From the NCBI GenBank assembly GCA_035625725.1, contig DASPPB010000026.1, positions 1 through 64,000 on the forward strand: a stretch of 64,000 nucleotides of DNA. Direction: 5' to 3'. The notes beneath the pieces were generated by a model. That model saw only the letters and a list, made by a program, of their open reading frames with translations. It ran no database searches and had not been told where the DNA came from. Origin of the DNA: GJ-E10 sp035625725 (lineage in GTDB: Bacteria > Pseudomonadota > Gammaproteobacteria > Burkholderiales > Burkholderiaceae_F). Positions 43,528 to 52,880 of this stretch are shown here, in pieces. The translations under genes were made by a program, and so were the position numbers. Positions within the stretch are counted from its first letter, which is position 1; each line of letters starts with the position of its first letter.

Positions 43528-43681
43528 GGTGGGCTTCCGGCCTATCGATGCAAAGCGCAGCCGCTTGCCGGTTTTGCGGATTTCCTTCCACCGGGCAGCG
43601 CCGACGCAAAACAGAATATATAGTGCCGGTGTCTGGAAACCCACGTGCCGCGGAGTGCTGTGCGGCCTTTCGTGACTCACC

Positions 43682-44938
43682 ATGAAACATCTCGACTGGC
43701 TTCCTCCCGAGGGCATCCACATCGTCTTCGTGCTGTTCCTGTCGTTTCTAATCGGCCTCGAGCGGGAAGAGCGCAAAGCTGCACATGACGGATATTCGTT
43801 CGGGGGGGTCCGAACGTTTCCTCTGATCGGCTTGGTCGGTTACGCGGTGGCCGTGCTCTCTGGCGGCGAACTCCTGCCGCAGGCAGTGGGATTTACCGTG
43901 GTCGCCGGGTTTCTGCTGATGGCCTATTGGCACAAGCTGGCGTCTTCGGGGTATTCGGGCGTCACTTCCGAGATGTCGGGGCTCGCCACCTATCTGGTCG
44001 GTGCGCTCGTGTACCGCGAAATGTTTTGGATTGCCACGACGCTGACCGTTGCCAGTGTTCTTCTGCTGGAACTCAAAACCCGCCTGGAAGATCTTGCCAA
44101 GCGCATCGAAGCCGACGACATTCTCACGCTCACCAAGTTCCTGCTGCTGTCGGCGGTCATCCTGCCGCTTTTGCCGAACACGGAAATTAGCCAATTCGCG
44201 CTCAACCCGTTTCGAACGTGGCTCGTTGTCGTTGCCGTCAGCGCCGTCTCCTACGGAAGCTATGTGCTGCAGCGACTGACGAAGGGGCAAGGGGGAATCA
44301 TACTGTCGGCGCTACTTGGCGGTGCTTATTCGTCGACTGTGACGACGGTTGCGCTGGCGCGCCGCTCCGTGCAAGAGGATCAAGCCCATTTGTATTCGGC
44401 AGGGATCTTGATGGCCTCCGGAATGATGTATTTGCGCTTGGTGATTCTGTTGGCCATTTTTAGTGAAGAACTGTTCAACATGCTGGTTGCGCCTTTCGTG
44501 GTCTTAGCCGCCCTTGCGATTGCGTTCGGCTGGTTCTGGTCCCGACGGTCCGATGGAAGCGCGGTGAAGCCGCTGCGGGAGGTCGTGCCTAAGAACCCGT
44601 TGGAGATCAGTACAGCGCTCTTGTTTGCTGCGCTCTTCGTGGCGATGCTGGTGGGCACGCATCTGGCGACGCAGTACCTCGGGAAGACGGGCGTCTTTGC
44701 GCTGGGTGCGATTATGGGCGTCGGCGACGTCGATCCCTTCATCATGGGGATGACGCAATCTGTGCCAACTCTTACGCCGATCCACACGGCTTCGGCCGCA
44801 GTCCTCATAGCCGCCGCCAGCAACAACGCGGCCAAAGGGGTTTACGCGTTCGTGCTTGCCCCCCGTCGGACTGGCCTACAAAGCTTGTGCTTTTTGCTCA
44901 CTTTGGCGCTGTTGGGCGTGGTGCCCGCCATGATTTGA
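43682..44938 (+). CDS. MgtC/SapB-DUF4010 family membrane protein, 418 aa
   Basis: The N-terminal part (FVLFLSFLIGLEREERKAAHDGYSFGGVRTFPLIGLVGYAVA) matches the MgtC/SapB domain with its conserved GLERE and RTFxLIGLLG. The remaining part has 8-9 hydrophobic segments of the DUF4010 type, with GGAYSSTVTTVALARRS and a conserved IMGVGDVDPFIMGMTQ block. It is an inner-membrane protein of unknown transport or regulatory role; MgtC proteins act in Mg limitation and membrane-potential control. The start ATG at 43682 has no strong ribosome binding site. The next gene on the other strand is cardiolipin synthase. Confidence 0.85.
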   Translation: MKHLDWLPPEGIHIVFVLFLSFLIGLEREERKAAHDGYSFGGVRTFPLIGLVGYAVAVLSGGELLPQAVGFTVVAGFLLMAYWHKLASSGYSGVTSEMSGLATYLVGALVYREMFWIATTLTVASVLLLELKTRLEDLAKRIEADDILTLTKFLLLSAVILPLLPNTEISQFALNPFRTWLVVVAVSAVSYGSYVLQRLTKGQGGIILSALLGGAYSSTVTTVALARRSVQEDQAHLYSAGILMASGMMYLRLVILLAIFSEELFNMLVAPFVVLAALAIAFGWFWSRRSDGSAVKPLREVVPKNPLEISTALLFAALFVAMLVGTHLATQYLGKTGVFALGAIMGVGDVDPFIMGMTQSVPTLTPIHTASAAVLIAAASNNAAKGVYAFVLAPRRTGLQSLCFLLTLALLGVVPAMI

Positions 44939-45071
44939 TCGCAAAGAAAATCGTGGTTCGAAGGTCGGTCTCCGCGCGCGACACTTCTCGCTTCTCGCAC
45001 CCGCCTCCGAGACGCTCGCAGGAGCGACGAGTTGCACGGCGCAATGGGGAGCGCGGCCCGAGGCGACGGCC

Positions 45072-46460
45072 TCAGAGTTGAAACGCCAGCCACAGTAGCA
45101 ATCCGTCGCCCAGATCGCGCAGCGTCCCGCTCGAGGGCGCCTTCCAGAGCTGCGCCGCGCTCTCGCTCGCGGTAAACCAGGCTCGTGCACTGGCGATCAT
45201 CGCGGGTTCCCGCAACTCGACCATGAGCTCGTAGTTCAGAAAAAGACTGCGCGCGTCCATATTGGCCGATCCAAGGAGCAGCCACGAGTCGTCGATCAAG
45301 ACCATCTTGGCGTGCATCATCGACGCAAGCATATGGACCTGGGCGCCCGCCGCATCCATTTGCAGCAGCGGCCGCCGACGGCCCAAATCGGCAAGGCGGT
45401 GATTCGAGCGCGCCGGCAGCAACAGGTGCACCTGCACTCCGCGCTGCGCCGCGAGACAAAGGGCGCGAAGCAAGCTCTCGTCGGGAACGAAATACGGCGT
45501 GGCAACCCGTATGCTGCTGCGGGCGCGGTAACAAGCCAGCAGGAGCAAGGCGTGCAGCGTGTCGTCGGCGAAGTCCGGCCCGCTGGGAACCGGGCGGGCG
45601 GTGCTGACGGTGGACTGTGCGGGGCCCGGTTCGGGAATACGAACGTTGGGCTCGCCGCGCCCGACAGCGAAGCTCCAGTCAGCCAAAAAAATACGATCGA
45701 GCGAAGCGGCGAGTGGTCCGTCGGTGTCAAAGCTCAGATCAATCCAAGGGGCCACGCCAGTTGCGCCAGTGAAGTACTCCTGGGCCAGGTTGCGCCCACC
45801 GGACCAGACACGGCTGCTGTCGGCAATGACCAATTTGCGATGGTTGCGCAGGTTGGTTCGACCGTGCAGCGGGCGATGCAGCGGGGGAACGAACCAGCTC
45901 GTCTGTGCGCCGGTTTTGCGCAGCCGATGCACGATCGACCAGCTGCGAAAACCGCCGACTCCGTCGACGAGAATGCGGACGGTGACGCCCGCCGCAACGC
46001 TTTCGCGAACGCGCTCGAGCAGGGTGGTTCCAATCGCATCGTTGCCGATGACATACGTACAAATGTGCAGGGTCTTGCGCGCCTGACTGATCACATCAAA
46101 CAGTGCCCGCAGAGCGCTTGTCCCATCCTCATGCAGGGTAATCCGCCCATGGCTGACCGAATCCGGCAAGCGCAACGCCCGAGCCATGGCGTCCAGGGGG
46201 TCCCCCTCCTCAGGGTGCGCGGCACTCTGAGCCGTGTTCGGTGCGGGCAACGCAGGGGCGCGCCGAAGTTTTCGGGTGCCAAAGAGCAGGAACAGGGGCA
46301 CGCCGAGATAGGGTAGGAGGGCGATGAGTAGCACCCAGGCGATGGCAGCGGACGGGGGTCGGCGCTGATGCAAACCCTGCGTGGCCAGCACGTAAACGAG
46401 CAGACCAACGACGATCAGAGCCGAGTGCCATGAAATCCACTGCGTCAACCAGGCCCACAC
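45072..46460 (-). CDS. cls: Cardiolipin synthase (phospholipase D family), 462 aa
   Basis: The enzyme joins phosphatidylglycerol units or a related donor into cardiolipin at the inner membrane. Two N-terminal membrane segments (ALIVVGLLVYVLATQGL, IAWVLLIALLPYLGVPLFLLFG) are followed by two PLD domains: first HKD motif NHRKLVIADSSRVWSGGRN, second HAKMVLIDDSWLLLGSANMDARS. The start is GTG 46460, decided by GGGGAG 7 bases upstream; the frame is open to 46859 but without protein-like sequence. The length is near that of ClsA-type enzymes. It lies convergent with the MgtC-like gene. Confidence 0.9.
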   Translation of the reverse strand: MWAWLTQWISWHSALIVVGLLVYVLATQGLHQRRPPSAAIAWVLLIALLPYLGVPLFLLFGTRKLRRAPALPAPNTAQSAAHPEEGDPLDAMARALRLPDSVSHGRITLHEDGTSALRALFDVISQARKTLHICTYVIGNDAIGTTLLERVRESVAAGVTVRILVDGVGGFRSWSIVHRLRKTGAQTSWFVPPLHRPLHGRTNLRNHRKLVIADSSRVWSGGRNLAQEYFTGATGVAPWIDLSFDTDGPLAASLDRIFLADWSFAVGRGEPNVRIPEPGPAQSTVSTARPVPSGPDFADDTLHALLLLACYRARSSIRVATPYFVPDESLLRALCLAAQRGVQVHLLLPARSNHRLADLGRRRPLLQMDAAGAQVHMLASMMHAKMVLIDDSWLLLGSANMDARSLFLNYELMVELREPAMIASARAWFTASESAAQLWKAPSSGTLRDLGDGLLLWLAFQL

Positions 46461-46919
46461 GATTGCGCTCCCCACATTTCTGCGTTCTTGTCTTGGGCCA
46501 CAAAGTCGGTGGCCGAAGTGCGCGCTGTGACCTGCTGCCTGCCGCTCCTGGCCTTGCCGCGCAATCCGGCCCTTCGCCCGGTCGTGCTGCTGCGGCACGT
46601 TGCGCGGGAGCGCCGCAATGAAAACATATTTGCGACGGTCACGCCAGAGCAGCATTTGCGCCGGTCTTGGCGCACGGCAGATACAGCGCCCCGGCCCGTT
46701 TCGGCTCGCTGCATCCCGCGCCGTGGTTTGCGTGGCCAACGCGCCCGGAGCAATGCATCGCTTGCGGTGCGGCGGCACGTAGTATGAGTGCCTCAACACC
46801 GCCCTGGGAGGCTGCGTTCGGTGTAGGCTGGTGACCTGACGGGCAACGAGCAGGAGCAATTGGCGTGCTGCTACCCGAATGCCGGCCGCCCGTGGGCGCG
46901 ATACGAGGAGACCATCCGT
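46461..46919. other. Divergent region between cls and the AcuI-like gene
   Basis: No gene is supported; frames here are extensions of the cls open frame or shadows. GAGGAGA before 46920 is the ribosome binding site of the reductase gene. Confidence 0.5.
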
Positions 46920-47915
46920 ATGAGTGCAAACTTCGCCGCCTTTGTGATTGAAGAAGTCGACGGCAAGGTCCGCTCGAACCTGAAAAATCTGACCCTCGAG
47001 GATCTGCCCAACGACGACGTGCTCGTCGAAGTCGCGTATTCAACGTTGAATTACAAAGACGGACTGGCGGTGTGCGGCAATCGCAATAAGGTGGCGCGCA
47101 AATTGCCCATGGTCGCAGGTATCGACCTCGCTGGCACGGTCGTTGAATCCCGCTCCGGCCAGTGGCGAACCGGCGACAAGGTCGTAGTCAACGGCTTTGG
47201 TTTATCGGAAACCCACTGGGGAGGGTACTCCCGCTATCAGCGGGTAAAGCCCGAATGGTTGCTGCGTCTGCCGAGCGCCTTTGGCCTTGAACAGGCCATG
47301 GCAATTGGCACGGCGGGCTACACCGCGGCGCTTTGTGTCGATGCTCTGGTCGATTGGGGTCTGAAACCGAATCAGGGGGAATTGCTTGTAACGGGGGCCG
47401 CGGGTGGCGTGGGATCGGTCGCAATTGCTCTTTTGGCCAGAGCCGGGTACTCGGTGACCGCTTCGACGGGTCGGCCCCAGACCCACGATTACTTGCGCGA
47501 ATTGGGGGCGGCGCAGTTTATCGATCGGCAGAATCTGCAAGAAAAGGGCGGGCCGCTGCAAAAGGAGCGGTGGGCGGGCGCCGTCGACACGGTAGGCAGC
47601 TCAACGCTTGCCAACGTATTGGCACAGACCCGTTACGGCGGAGCGGTGGCGGCGTGCGGTCTGGCTGGCGGTATGGAATTTACGGCAACGGTGCTGCCGC
47701 ACATCCTACGGGCGGTAGCGCTGTTGGGGGTCGATTCCGTGATGGCACCCATGGCCAAGCGCGAGCGGGCTTGGGCGCGTTTGGCACGAGATCTGGAGGC
47801 CTCAAAGCTATCGCGCATGACGACGATCGAGCCGATGTCGAAGCTGCCCGAACTGGCGCAAGAGATTCTGGCTGGCAGGACCCGGGGACGTGTCGTCATC
47901 GATGTAACGCGCTGA
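46920..47915 (+). CDS. acuI: Acrylyl-CoA reductase/quinone oxidoreductase of the YhdH-AcuI type, 331 aa
   Basis: This zinc-free medium-chain dehydrogenase reduces acryloyl-CoA to propionyl-CoA with NADPH in AcuI. Family marks are STLNYKDGLAV near residue 41, MVAGIDLAGTV, the GxGxxG-like VTGAAGGVGSVAIALLARAGY of the Rossmann fold, and GYTAALCVDAL. The C-terminal MAPMAKRERAWARLARDL is typical (the family has a conserved R-x-xAWxRLA). No Cys cluster for structural zinc is present. ATG 46920 follows GAGGAGA. Propionyl-CoA formation could feed 3-hydroxyvalerate units of PHA, as inference. Confidence 0.88.
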   Translation: MSANFAAFVIEEVDGKVRSNLKNLTLEDLPNDDVLVEVAYSTLNYKDGLAVCGNRNKVARKLPMVAGIDLAGTVVESRSGQWRTGDKVVVNGFGLSETHWGGYSRYQRVKPEWLLRLPSAFGLEQAMAIGTAGYTAALCVDALVDWGLKPNQGELLVTGAAGGVGSVAIALLARAGYSVTASTGRPQTHDYLRELGAAQFIDRQNLQEKGGPLQKERWAGAVDTVGSSTLANVLAQTRYGGAVAACGLAGGMEFTATVLPHILRAVALLGVDSVMAPMAKRERAWARLARDLEASKLSRMTTIEPMSKLPELAQEILAGRTRGRVVIDVTR

Positions 47916-47993
47916 GCGCGTTGCTGGTCTGAGCGTTGCGCAAGCCGGCTTCCAACCGATCACAAGGGCGAAGGCGCTCACTTGCGGGAGAAT

Positions 47994-49142
47994 TTACCCT
48001 CGCGAGAACAGCCACCGCGGAGCATCGATCAGGGTTCTTTGCAGGCACTGTCGGTATCCGATCGTGCCGCTGATCAGCCCAGCGAAGCGCTCAAGGATCC
48101 TCGGGTTGCTGACGAGTCGAGCGAAAGTAAAGCGCGGGAACGCGTACAGGGCTTTACCCATCCAAGCAGAGGCGTGCAGTTCGGAAAGCATTTCGTTCTT
48201 GACAAGTTCGCTATAGCGGCTGCTGTACGGCGCAAAGCCCGTTTCGCATAAGGCCCGCGCAGCCAGGGTCGCGCTTTTCAAGGCAAAGTAGATCCCCTCG
48301 CCGAAGAGTGCATCGGCAAGTCCTGCGGCGTCGCCCAACAGCCAGACGCGGTCTTTTTGCAGGCGTCCACGCACGTTGCGAACGGGAATCGGGAATCCGC
48401 GGCACTGTATTTTTGAGAGCGCGGCGTGCCCGCAGTAGCGCGCCACAAAAGCGAGCAGTTGCTCGCGCAGCCGACGTCCGCCCGACGGCGAATACACGCC
48501 AACATTAAAGTGATCGCGCTTAGGAAATATCCAACCGTAGCCGCGCGCCATCGCAGCAAAGTCAAACAAGACGTGCCGATCCCATTGCACATACGGCGCT
48601 TTATCGATGGGCACGAGCGCCTCGAGCGCCGGAACGTAGCGTACGAGATGCCGGTCGAAGACTTTGGCACGCACGGCGCTGGCGATCCCGTCGGCACCTA
48701 TCAACAGACGGCAGCGAAAGGCGCCTCGATTGGTCTGCACAAGGACGAATTCCCGTCCAAGGTTTACATCGAGAAATTGCGTCTGCGCGAAAATCCGCGT
48801 GCCGGCGGCTCGCGCCCGGTCGACTAAGAAGGAGTCGAACTCCCGGCGCGACACCGTGCAACCCGCGGGGGGGTCGAGAACTTTCAAGATGCTCGGGCGA
48901 TTGGAAAAGCACAGATAAGCGCCGCCGATCCAGCGGTGAACCACGGGGCGGATGTCCGTGCCCAGCAAATCGATTGCCTTGCGCGAAACTCCGCCGCCGC
49001 AGATTTTGTCTCGCGGAATCTCGCATTTCTCGATGATCGCGACTGACCCACCCTGCTGGGCCAAAAGTCGGCCCAAGTGAGCCCCCGCGGGCCCTGCGCC
49101 CACGATTACAACGTCAAACGGCGTCCCGTTCTGAGTGCTCAT
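47994..49142 (-). CDS. Geranylgeranyl-reductase-family FAD-dependent oxidoreductase, 382 aa
   Basis: The N-terminal dinucleotide fold VVIVGAGPAGAHLGRLLAQQG begins at residue 11, followed by CEIPRDKICGGGVSRKA, a pattern of this family. ADGIASAVR and the FAD site VWLLGDAAGLADALFGEGIYFALKSA (GD of the flavin pyrophosphate loop) are both present. Family members reduce isoprenoid double bonds in lipids or act on quinones and pigments. The substrate is unknown here. ATG 49142 is chosen; the upstream frame is a weak extension. The preceding gene on the strand is a thioesterase about 190 bases away. Confidence 0.85.
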   Translation of the reverse strand: MSTQNGTPFDVVIVGAGPAGAHLGRLLAQQGGSVAIIEKCEIPRDKICGGGVSRKAIDLLGTDIRPVVHRWIGGAYLCFSNRPSILKVLDPPAGCTVSRREFDSFLVDRARAAGTRIFAQTQFLDVNLGREFVLVQTNRGAFRCRLLIGADGIASAVRAKVFDRHLVRYVPALEALVPIDKAPYVQWDRHVLFDFAAMARGYGWIFPKRDHFNVGVYSPSGGRRLREQLLAFVARYCGHAALSKIQCRGFPIPVRNVRGRLQKDRVWLLGDAAGLADALFGEGIYFALKSATLAARALCETGFAPYSSRYSELVKNEMLSELHASAWMGKALYAFPRFTFARLVSNPRILERFAGLISGTIGYRQCLQRTLIDAPRWLFSRG

Positions 49143-49334
49143 GCAGATTTTGCCGCGTGGGTGTCCGCGGTCCTCGGTCGGCGGGTCGATGCGGTCTCGC
49201 GCTGCTTGCGGCAAGTAGCGTAGAGGGGAAGGCCGCGACGATCAAGGGAGCTTGAAAGATTCCCCGCCAGCACACGGGCCCTCAGGGGTGGCGCGACCAC
49301 TTTTTCGCGCTCGGGAGCGTGCATTGGGCCGGCG

Positions 49335-49805
49335 TCAATCCGGTATCGGCGGTGGCTGGTCAAGCGCAGGCTTTTGCGGTGTCGGGGTCGCAAGCAGATC
49401 TTGAGCCATCCGTTCGCGAACCCGCTCCGGCAATGGTCTGGATTTGCGGCTCGCTGCGTCGAAGTTGACATAGACAGTCTCGCCGGAGAGCAGTAGCTCA
49501 CTGCCTTGCGCATTGGAGACTTCGAAACCGAGCGTGAAGCTCCGGTTGCCGATGCGAACTGGCCGTACCGCCACCGCGAGTTCGTCTTCAAAGCTGGCCG
49601 GGCGAAGAAAGTTGATTGTCGTGCGTACCAGCGAGGGGTCGCAACCCTCGTGCAGGAGTCGTTGATAGCTCCAGCCGAGGTGGCGGAAGTATTCGGTCAT
49701 TGCATCGTCCATGTACTCGAGGTAGCGGGCGTGGTAAACGATTCCCTGCTGATCCGTTTCGTGGTAGCGCACGCGTAGTCGGTGCCGAAAGACGGTGTGG
49801 GTCAT
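49335..49805 (-). CDS. Acyl-CoA thioesterase, 4HBT hot-dog family (YbgC-like), 156 aa
   Basis: The N-terminus MTHTVFRHRLRVRYHETDQQGIVYHARYLEYMDDAMTEYFRHLG has the YbgC/4HBT active-site pattern, with Asp in ETDQQGIVYHARYLEYMDDA. The rest is the hot-dog strands (TTINFLRPASFEDELAVAVRPVRIGNRSFTLGFEV). It cleaves short- or medium-chain acyl-CoA or 4-hydroxybenzoyl-CoA-type thioesters in the cytoplasm. ATG 49805 gives the normal start. The C-terminal PTPQKPALDQPPPIPD tail is an extra Pro-rich end. Confidence 0.87.
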   Translation of the reverse strand: MTHTVFRHRLRVRYHETDQQGIVYHARYLEYMDDAMTEYFRHLGWSYQRLLHEGCDPSLVRTTINFLRPASFEDELAVAVRPVRIGNRSFTLGFEVSNAQGSELLLSGETVYVNFDAASRKSRPLPERVRERMAQDLLATPTPQKPALDQPPPIPD

Positions 49806-50164
49806 GTTGGCGACTCGCTGTCTCGTTGCGGCAAGGCTAGCGCAACGCGCCGGCCGCAGCCACAGGCGGGCGCCTTCGGTGCCGTTTGCCGGCAAGGCGG
49901 ACCGCGCGCGATCGGCAAGGGCGCATTGGGTGCCTGGAGGCCAGCCTTCCTGAGACGGCAATTCGAACCGGTCCCGTCGGGTCTGCGGGCGAACTGCGGT
50001 CCGGGTAAACGTCGGCCGATCTGCGTTTGGGTTTGCACCCCTTTGTTTCGCGCAAATTGCCCGGCGCGCCGTCGGCGCTGGCCCGCGCCGACTCGGAATC
50101 GCGCAGAAACTGCGCTAGTCTTTGCAAGTGGCCCCTTCGGAGGCGTGGTCGTGGGGGGATTCGA

Positions 50165-50893
50165 ATGAGTGCAAACAAGGCCGTTCTTGTCGTTGGTGCC
50201 GGCGACGCCACCGGAGGGGCGATCGCGAGGCGTTTTGCGCGGGAAGGTTTCGTTGCTTGCGTGACCCGGCGTAGCGCGGAGAAGCTCGAGCCGCTCCTGG
50301 ATCGGATCCGCTCCGAGGGCGGTGTAGCCCATGGTTTTGGTTCTGACGCGCGCAAGGAAGATGAGGTCGCTGCGCTGGTCGAGAGGATCGAGCGCGACAT
50401 CGCACCCATTGAAGTTGCCGTCTTTAACGTTGGCGCCAATGTGCGTTTTGGCATTGCGGAGACGACCGAGCGGGTATATCGCAAGGTCTGGGAGATGGGC
50501 GCGCTGGCCGGATTCTTGGTCGGTCGCGAGGTTGCGAAGGCCATGGTCCCGCGCGGGCGTGGGACGATTCTGTTTACCGGAGCGACCTCGAGCTTGCGCG
50601 GGGCAGCGGGTTTTTGCGCCTTCGCGGGCGCTAAGCACGCCCTGCGCGCGTTGGCGCAGAGCATGGCGCGCGAACTTGGTCCCCGGGGGATCCACGTAGC
50701 GCACGTAGTCATTGACGGGGCGATTGACACGCAGTTCATTGCGGAAAACTTTCCTCAGCGCTATGCGCTCAAGCAAGTCGATGGCATCCTCGATCCGGAA
50801 GCGATCGCCGAAAACTACTGGCACCTGCACCGGCAAGCTCGCAGTGCCTGGACCCATGAACTGGACCTGCGTCCCTGGATGGAAACCTGGTAG
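50165..50893 (+). CDS. Short-chain dehydrogenase with altered active site, 242 aa
   Basis: The Rossmann opening is VLVVGAGDATGGAIARRFAREGF (glycine motif changed from TGxxxGxG). The usual NNAG is FNVGAN. The catalytic Tyr of YxxxK is Phe (FAGAK in CAFAGAKHALRALAQSMARELGP), while the Ser is near GATSSLRG. The C-terminus has DGAIDTQF and ELDLRPWMETW, features seen in a distinct SDR group. Normal proton-relay chemistry through Tyr is unlikely, so it may be a non-classical reductase or a binding protein. It is followed after 8 bases by the DsbA-like isomerase gene, likely one operon. The ATG follows GGGGGGAT. Confidence 0.8.
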   Translation: MSANKAVLVVGAGDATGGAIARRFAREGFVACVTRRSAEKLEPLLDRIRSEGGVAHGFGSDARKEDEVAALVERIERDIAPIEVAVFNVGANVRFGIAETTERVYRKVWEMGALAGFLVGREVAKAMVPRGRGTILFTGATSSLRGAAGFCAFAGAKHALRALAQSMARELGPRGIHVAHVVIDGAIDTQFIAENFPQRYALKQVDGILDPEAIAENYWHLHRQARSAWTHELDLRPWMETW

Positions 50894-50901
50894 AGAACCC
50901 A

Positions 50902-51504
50902 ATGAATCGAAAAGTCGAGTTCTTCTTTGATTTCGGCAGTCCCGCCTCCTACCTCGCACATACCCAGTTGCCCGCAATTGCGGCCGAATGGGGCGCGCGC
51001 GTCGCCTGGCGGCCGATGTTGTTGGGCGGCGTTTTCAAGGCAACGGGCAACTCGAGCCCGGTAGCGGTGGCAGCCAAGGCGCGATGGATGAAGGAGGACC
51101 TCGTGCGCTGGGCGCGCCGTTACGGAGTTGCATTCGCGTTAAATCCGCACTTCCCCATCAATACGCTTGCGCTGATGCGCGGCGCGGTGGGGATGCAGTT
51201 GCGTGAGCCCGATTCATTTGCGCGCTACGTGGATACCATTTTTCATGCAATGTGGGCATCGCCCCGTAATCTCGGTGACGAGCAGGTCTTGCGAGCGACG
51301 CTTGCACAGGCTGGGTTCGACCCCGACGCGTTTGCGGCGCTTGTCGCCGAGCCGGAAGTGAAATCTCGGCTCATCGCCAACACCGAGGAGGCCGTTGCGC
51401 GCGGCGTCTTTGGTGCACCTTCCATGTTTGTCGGCACCGAGTTGTTTTTTGGCCAGGACCGCCTTGAGTTTGTCCGCGAGGCGCTCGGCCGGGCGCCGGC
51501 CTGA
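50902..51504 (+). CDS. 2-hydroxychromene-2-carboxylate isomerase/DsbA-family protein, 200 aa
   Basis: The N-terminus VEFFFDFGSPASYLAHTQLPAIA has the Ser in the position of the thioredoxin Cys (FGSPASY), as in kappa-class GSTs/HCCA isomerases. WRPMLLGGVFKATGN and the cis-Pro-bearing VFGAPSMFVGTELFFGQDRL complete the family pattern. It acts with glutathione on ring-cleavage intermediates, or on other thiol-ene substrates. Coupling to the SDR gene suggests that the two act on the same substrate. The ATG at 50902 is correct for the family. No naphthalene or aromatic-degradation cluster is seen, so its natural role is uncertain. Confidence 0.86.
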   Translation: MNRKVEFFFDFGSPASYLAHTQLPAIAAEWGARVAWRPMLLGGVFKATGNSSPVAVAAKARWMKEDLVRWARRYGVAFALNPHFPINTLALMRGAVGMQLREPDSFARYVDTIFHAMWASPRNLGDEQVLRATLAQAGFDPDAFAALVAEPEVKSRLIANTEEAVARGVFGAPSMFVGTELFFGQDRLEFVREALGRAPA

Positions 51505-51505
51505 G

Positions 51506-51547
51506 GCGAGCCCCGGCCAAAGGCGCTCGCGCTATGCTGCCTTTTTT
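51506..51547 (+). terminator. Possible intrinsic terminator after the isomerase gene
   Basis: GCGAGC and GCTCGC can pair around a 13-base loop, and a TTTTTTT run follows about 12 bases later. The stem-to-T distance is longer than usual, so this is only a possible terminator between convergent genes. Confidence 0.3.
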
Positions 51548-51572
51548 TACTCAGGCTGCAGACGGGGCAAGT

Positions 51573-52379
51573 TCATAGGGCGGCTGCGGGCTGCCTCGCT
51601 TGTTTCGCCAACGAGGACGGTGCACCGACAGCGGCATCAAGGAGCTTCCCGAACTCGACGGCGAAACGGTGCGCATCGCCGGGCCAGCGCGCCGAGAGAT
51701 AGTTTTCGTCGCGCACGGTAAATCCGAAGCCGGGTTTGTCCGGCGCGTCGCGAGCAAGAGCCGTCGGACCAGCAAGGAAGTCAGTCGGTCGTGCCAATGC
51801 CCGTGTGACCTCCTCTTGCACGGTCGTGGGATAGGTGCGGTAATAGTTTTTTAACCACAGGCGCGTCATGGCCCACGCGGTGAGTTCCAATTGCTTTGTC
51901 AAGGCAGTTGTCTTTTTTCCCAGCAGCACGGACTGACCATCGGGTCCACGGGAGCGAGCAACGAGCAACACGCCATGGCAAATCGCGCCGAGGGGTTTGC
52001 GCTTCACAAATGTATCTACGATCAGGTCTTGCAAAACCTGCGATTCGAGGTACGGTTTCATGCCCGGCGCGTGTCCGCCAGGCAGCAGCAAGGCATCGAA
52101 GGCTCGCTCGCCAAGGTCGTCCCAGCATTGCGGCGCCGCAAAGGCAGGGCTTGCGATCATTTCGGTGTAGGCCTGCCGTCCGTTGCTGTCGGCCATGAGA
52201 ATTGACTTCCAGATTCCCAGACCCGCGCCCGTAAGCATTCGCTCGTCGGCCCGACCCGGCCTGCCGTCCGGAGTGGCAAAGCGCACGCCGTGACCGCGCT
52301 GTGTCAGGACCTTCCAGGGCACGGCAGTTTCGGTCGGGTCAAAATCGCGTGCGGGAATGGGAATGAGGACCGTGGCCAT
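51573..52379 (-). CDS. DJ-1/PfpI-family protein (class I glutamine amidotransferase-like), 268 aa
   Basis: The N-terminus reads MATVLIPIPARDFDPTETAVPWKVLTQRGHGVRFATPDG, then FDALLLPGGHAPGMK and the nucleophile elbow LGAICHGVLL with the conserved Cys, and the C-terminal GFTVRDENYLSARWPGDAHRFAVEFGKLL, the pattern of the PfpI/Hsp31-like group with an insert. It may be a glyoxalase, deglycase-like or redox-response protein. ATG 52379 follows GGGGAG 6 bases upstream and decides the start. The upstream open frame is shadow. The last residues (VGAPSSLAKQARQPAAAL) are an Ala-rich tail. Confidence 0.86.
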   Translation of the reverse strand: MATVLIPIPARDFDPTETAVPWKVLTQRGHGVRFATPDGRPGRADERMLTGAGLGIWKSILMADSNGRQAYTEMIASPAFAAPQCWDDLGERAFDALLLPGGHAPGMKPYLESQVLQDLIVDTFVKRKPLGAICHGVLLVARSRGPDGQSVLLGKKTTALTKQLELTAWAMTRLWLKNYYRTYPTTVQEEVTRALARPTDFLAGPTALARDAPDKPGFGFTVRDENYLSARWPGDAHRFAVEFGKLLDAAVGAPSSLAKQARQPAAAL

Positions 52380-52880
52380 GACAATCTCCCCAGGGGCAGC
52401 GAATTGCGATGCGTATCCAACCGTGCGGTGGCCAGTGTTCGCATCGAGGCAAGATAAGCGTTCCTCGCAGGCGCTCGACAACCCGGCTCCAGCGCCGTCC
52501 GACAAAAGAGCCGCGCGCGCAAAGCGCATGGTGCGCCAAGCAAGACCCCGATACCCATGATGTATCCGTTGATATCGCGGCGGAAGGAAAGAGGAAATTG
52601 TGGTTGACCCGTTGGGCGTGCAAACTACGTTGCTCTGGCGCGCGGCGTGCAACGACCGAGCCTCTCCTGGGACCTCGAATTGCCGCTGCACTTGTCTTCT
52701 TGCACGACCGCAACGTGTGCTGGAGCGCTTCGCGCGGATTGCGGCGAAGATTGCAATAGAATTCGCGAACGACGGTGTCGCTTGTACTGTGCGACCGCGC
52801 CGACGCGCGGCATCGATTCTTGCGCTCCTGCAAGCCGCCGCCGACCGGTCCGTCGGAGAGCCACTGGGGAAGTTTTTCAA
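52380..52880. other. Divergent region between DJ-1-like and metallo-beta-lactamase genes
   Basis: The plus-strand frame of the hydrolase gene is open back to 52647, but the translation there is Cys/Arg/Ser-rich and unlike the family. No other element is recognised besides the GGGGAAG before TTG 52881. Confidence 0.45.
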
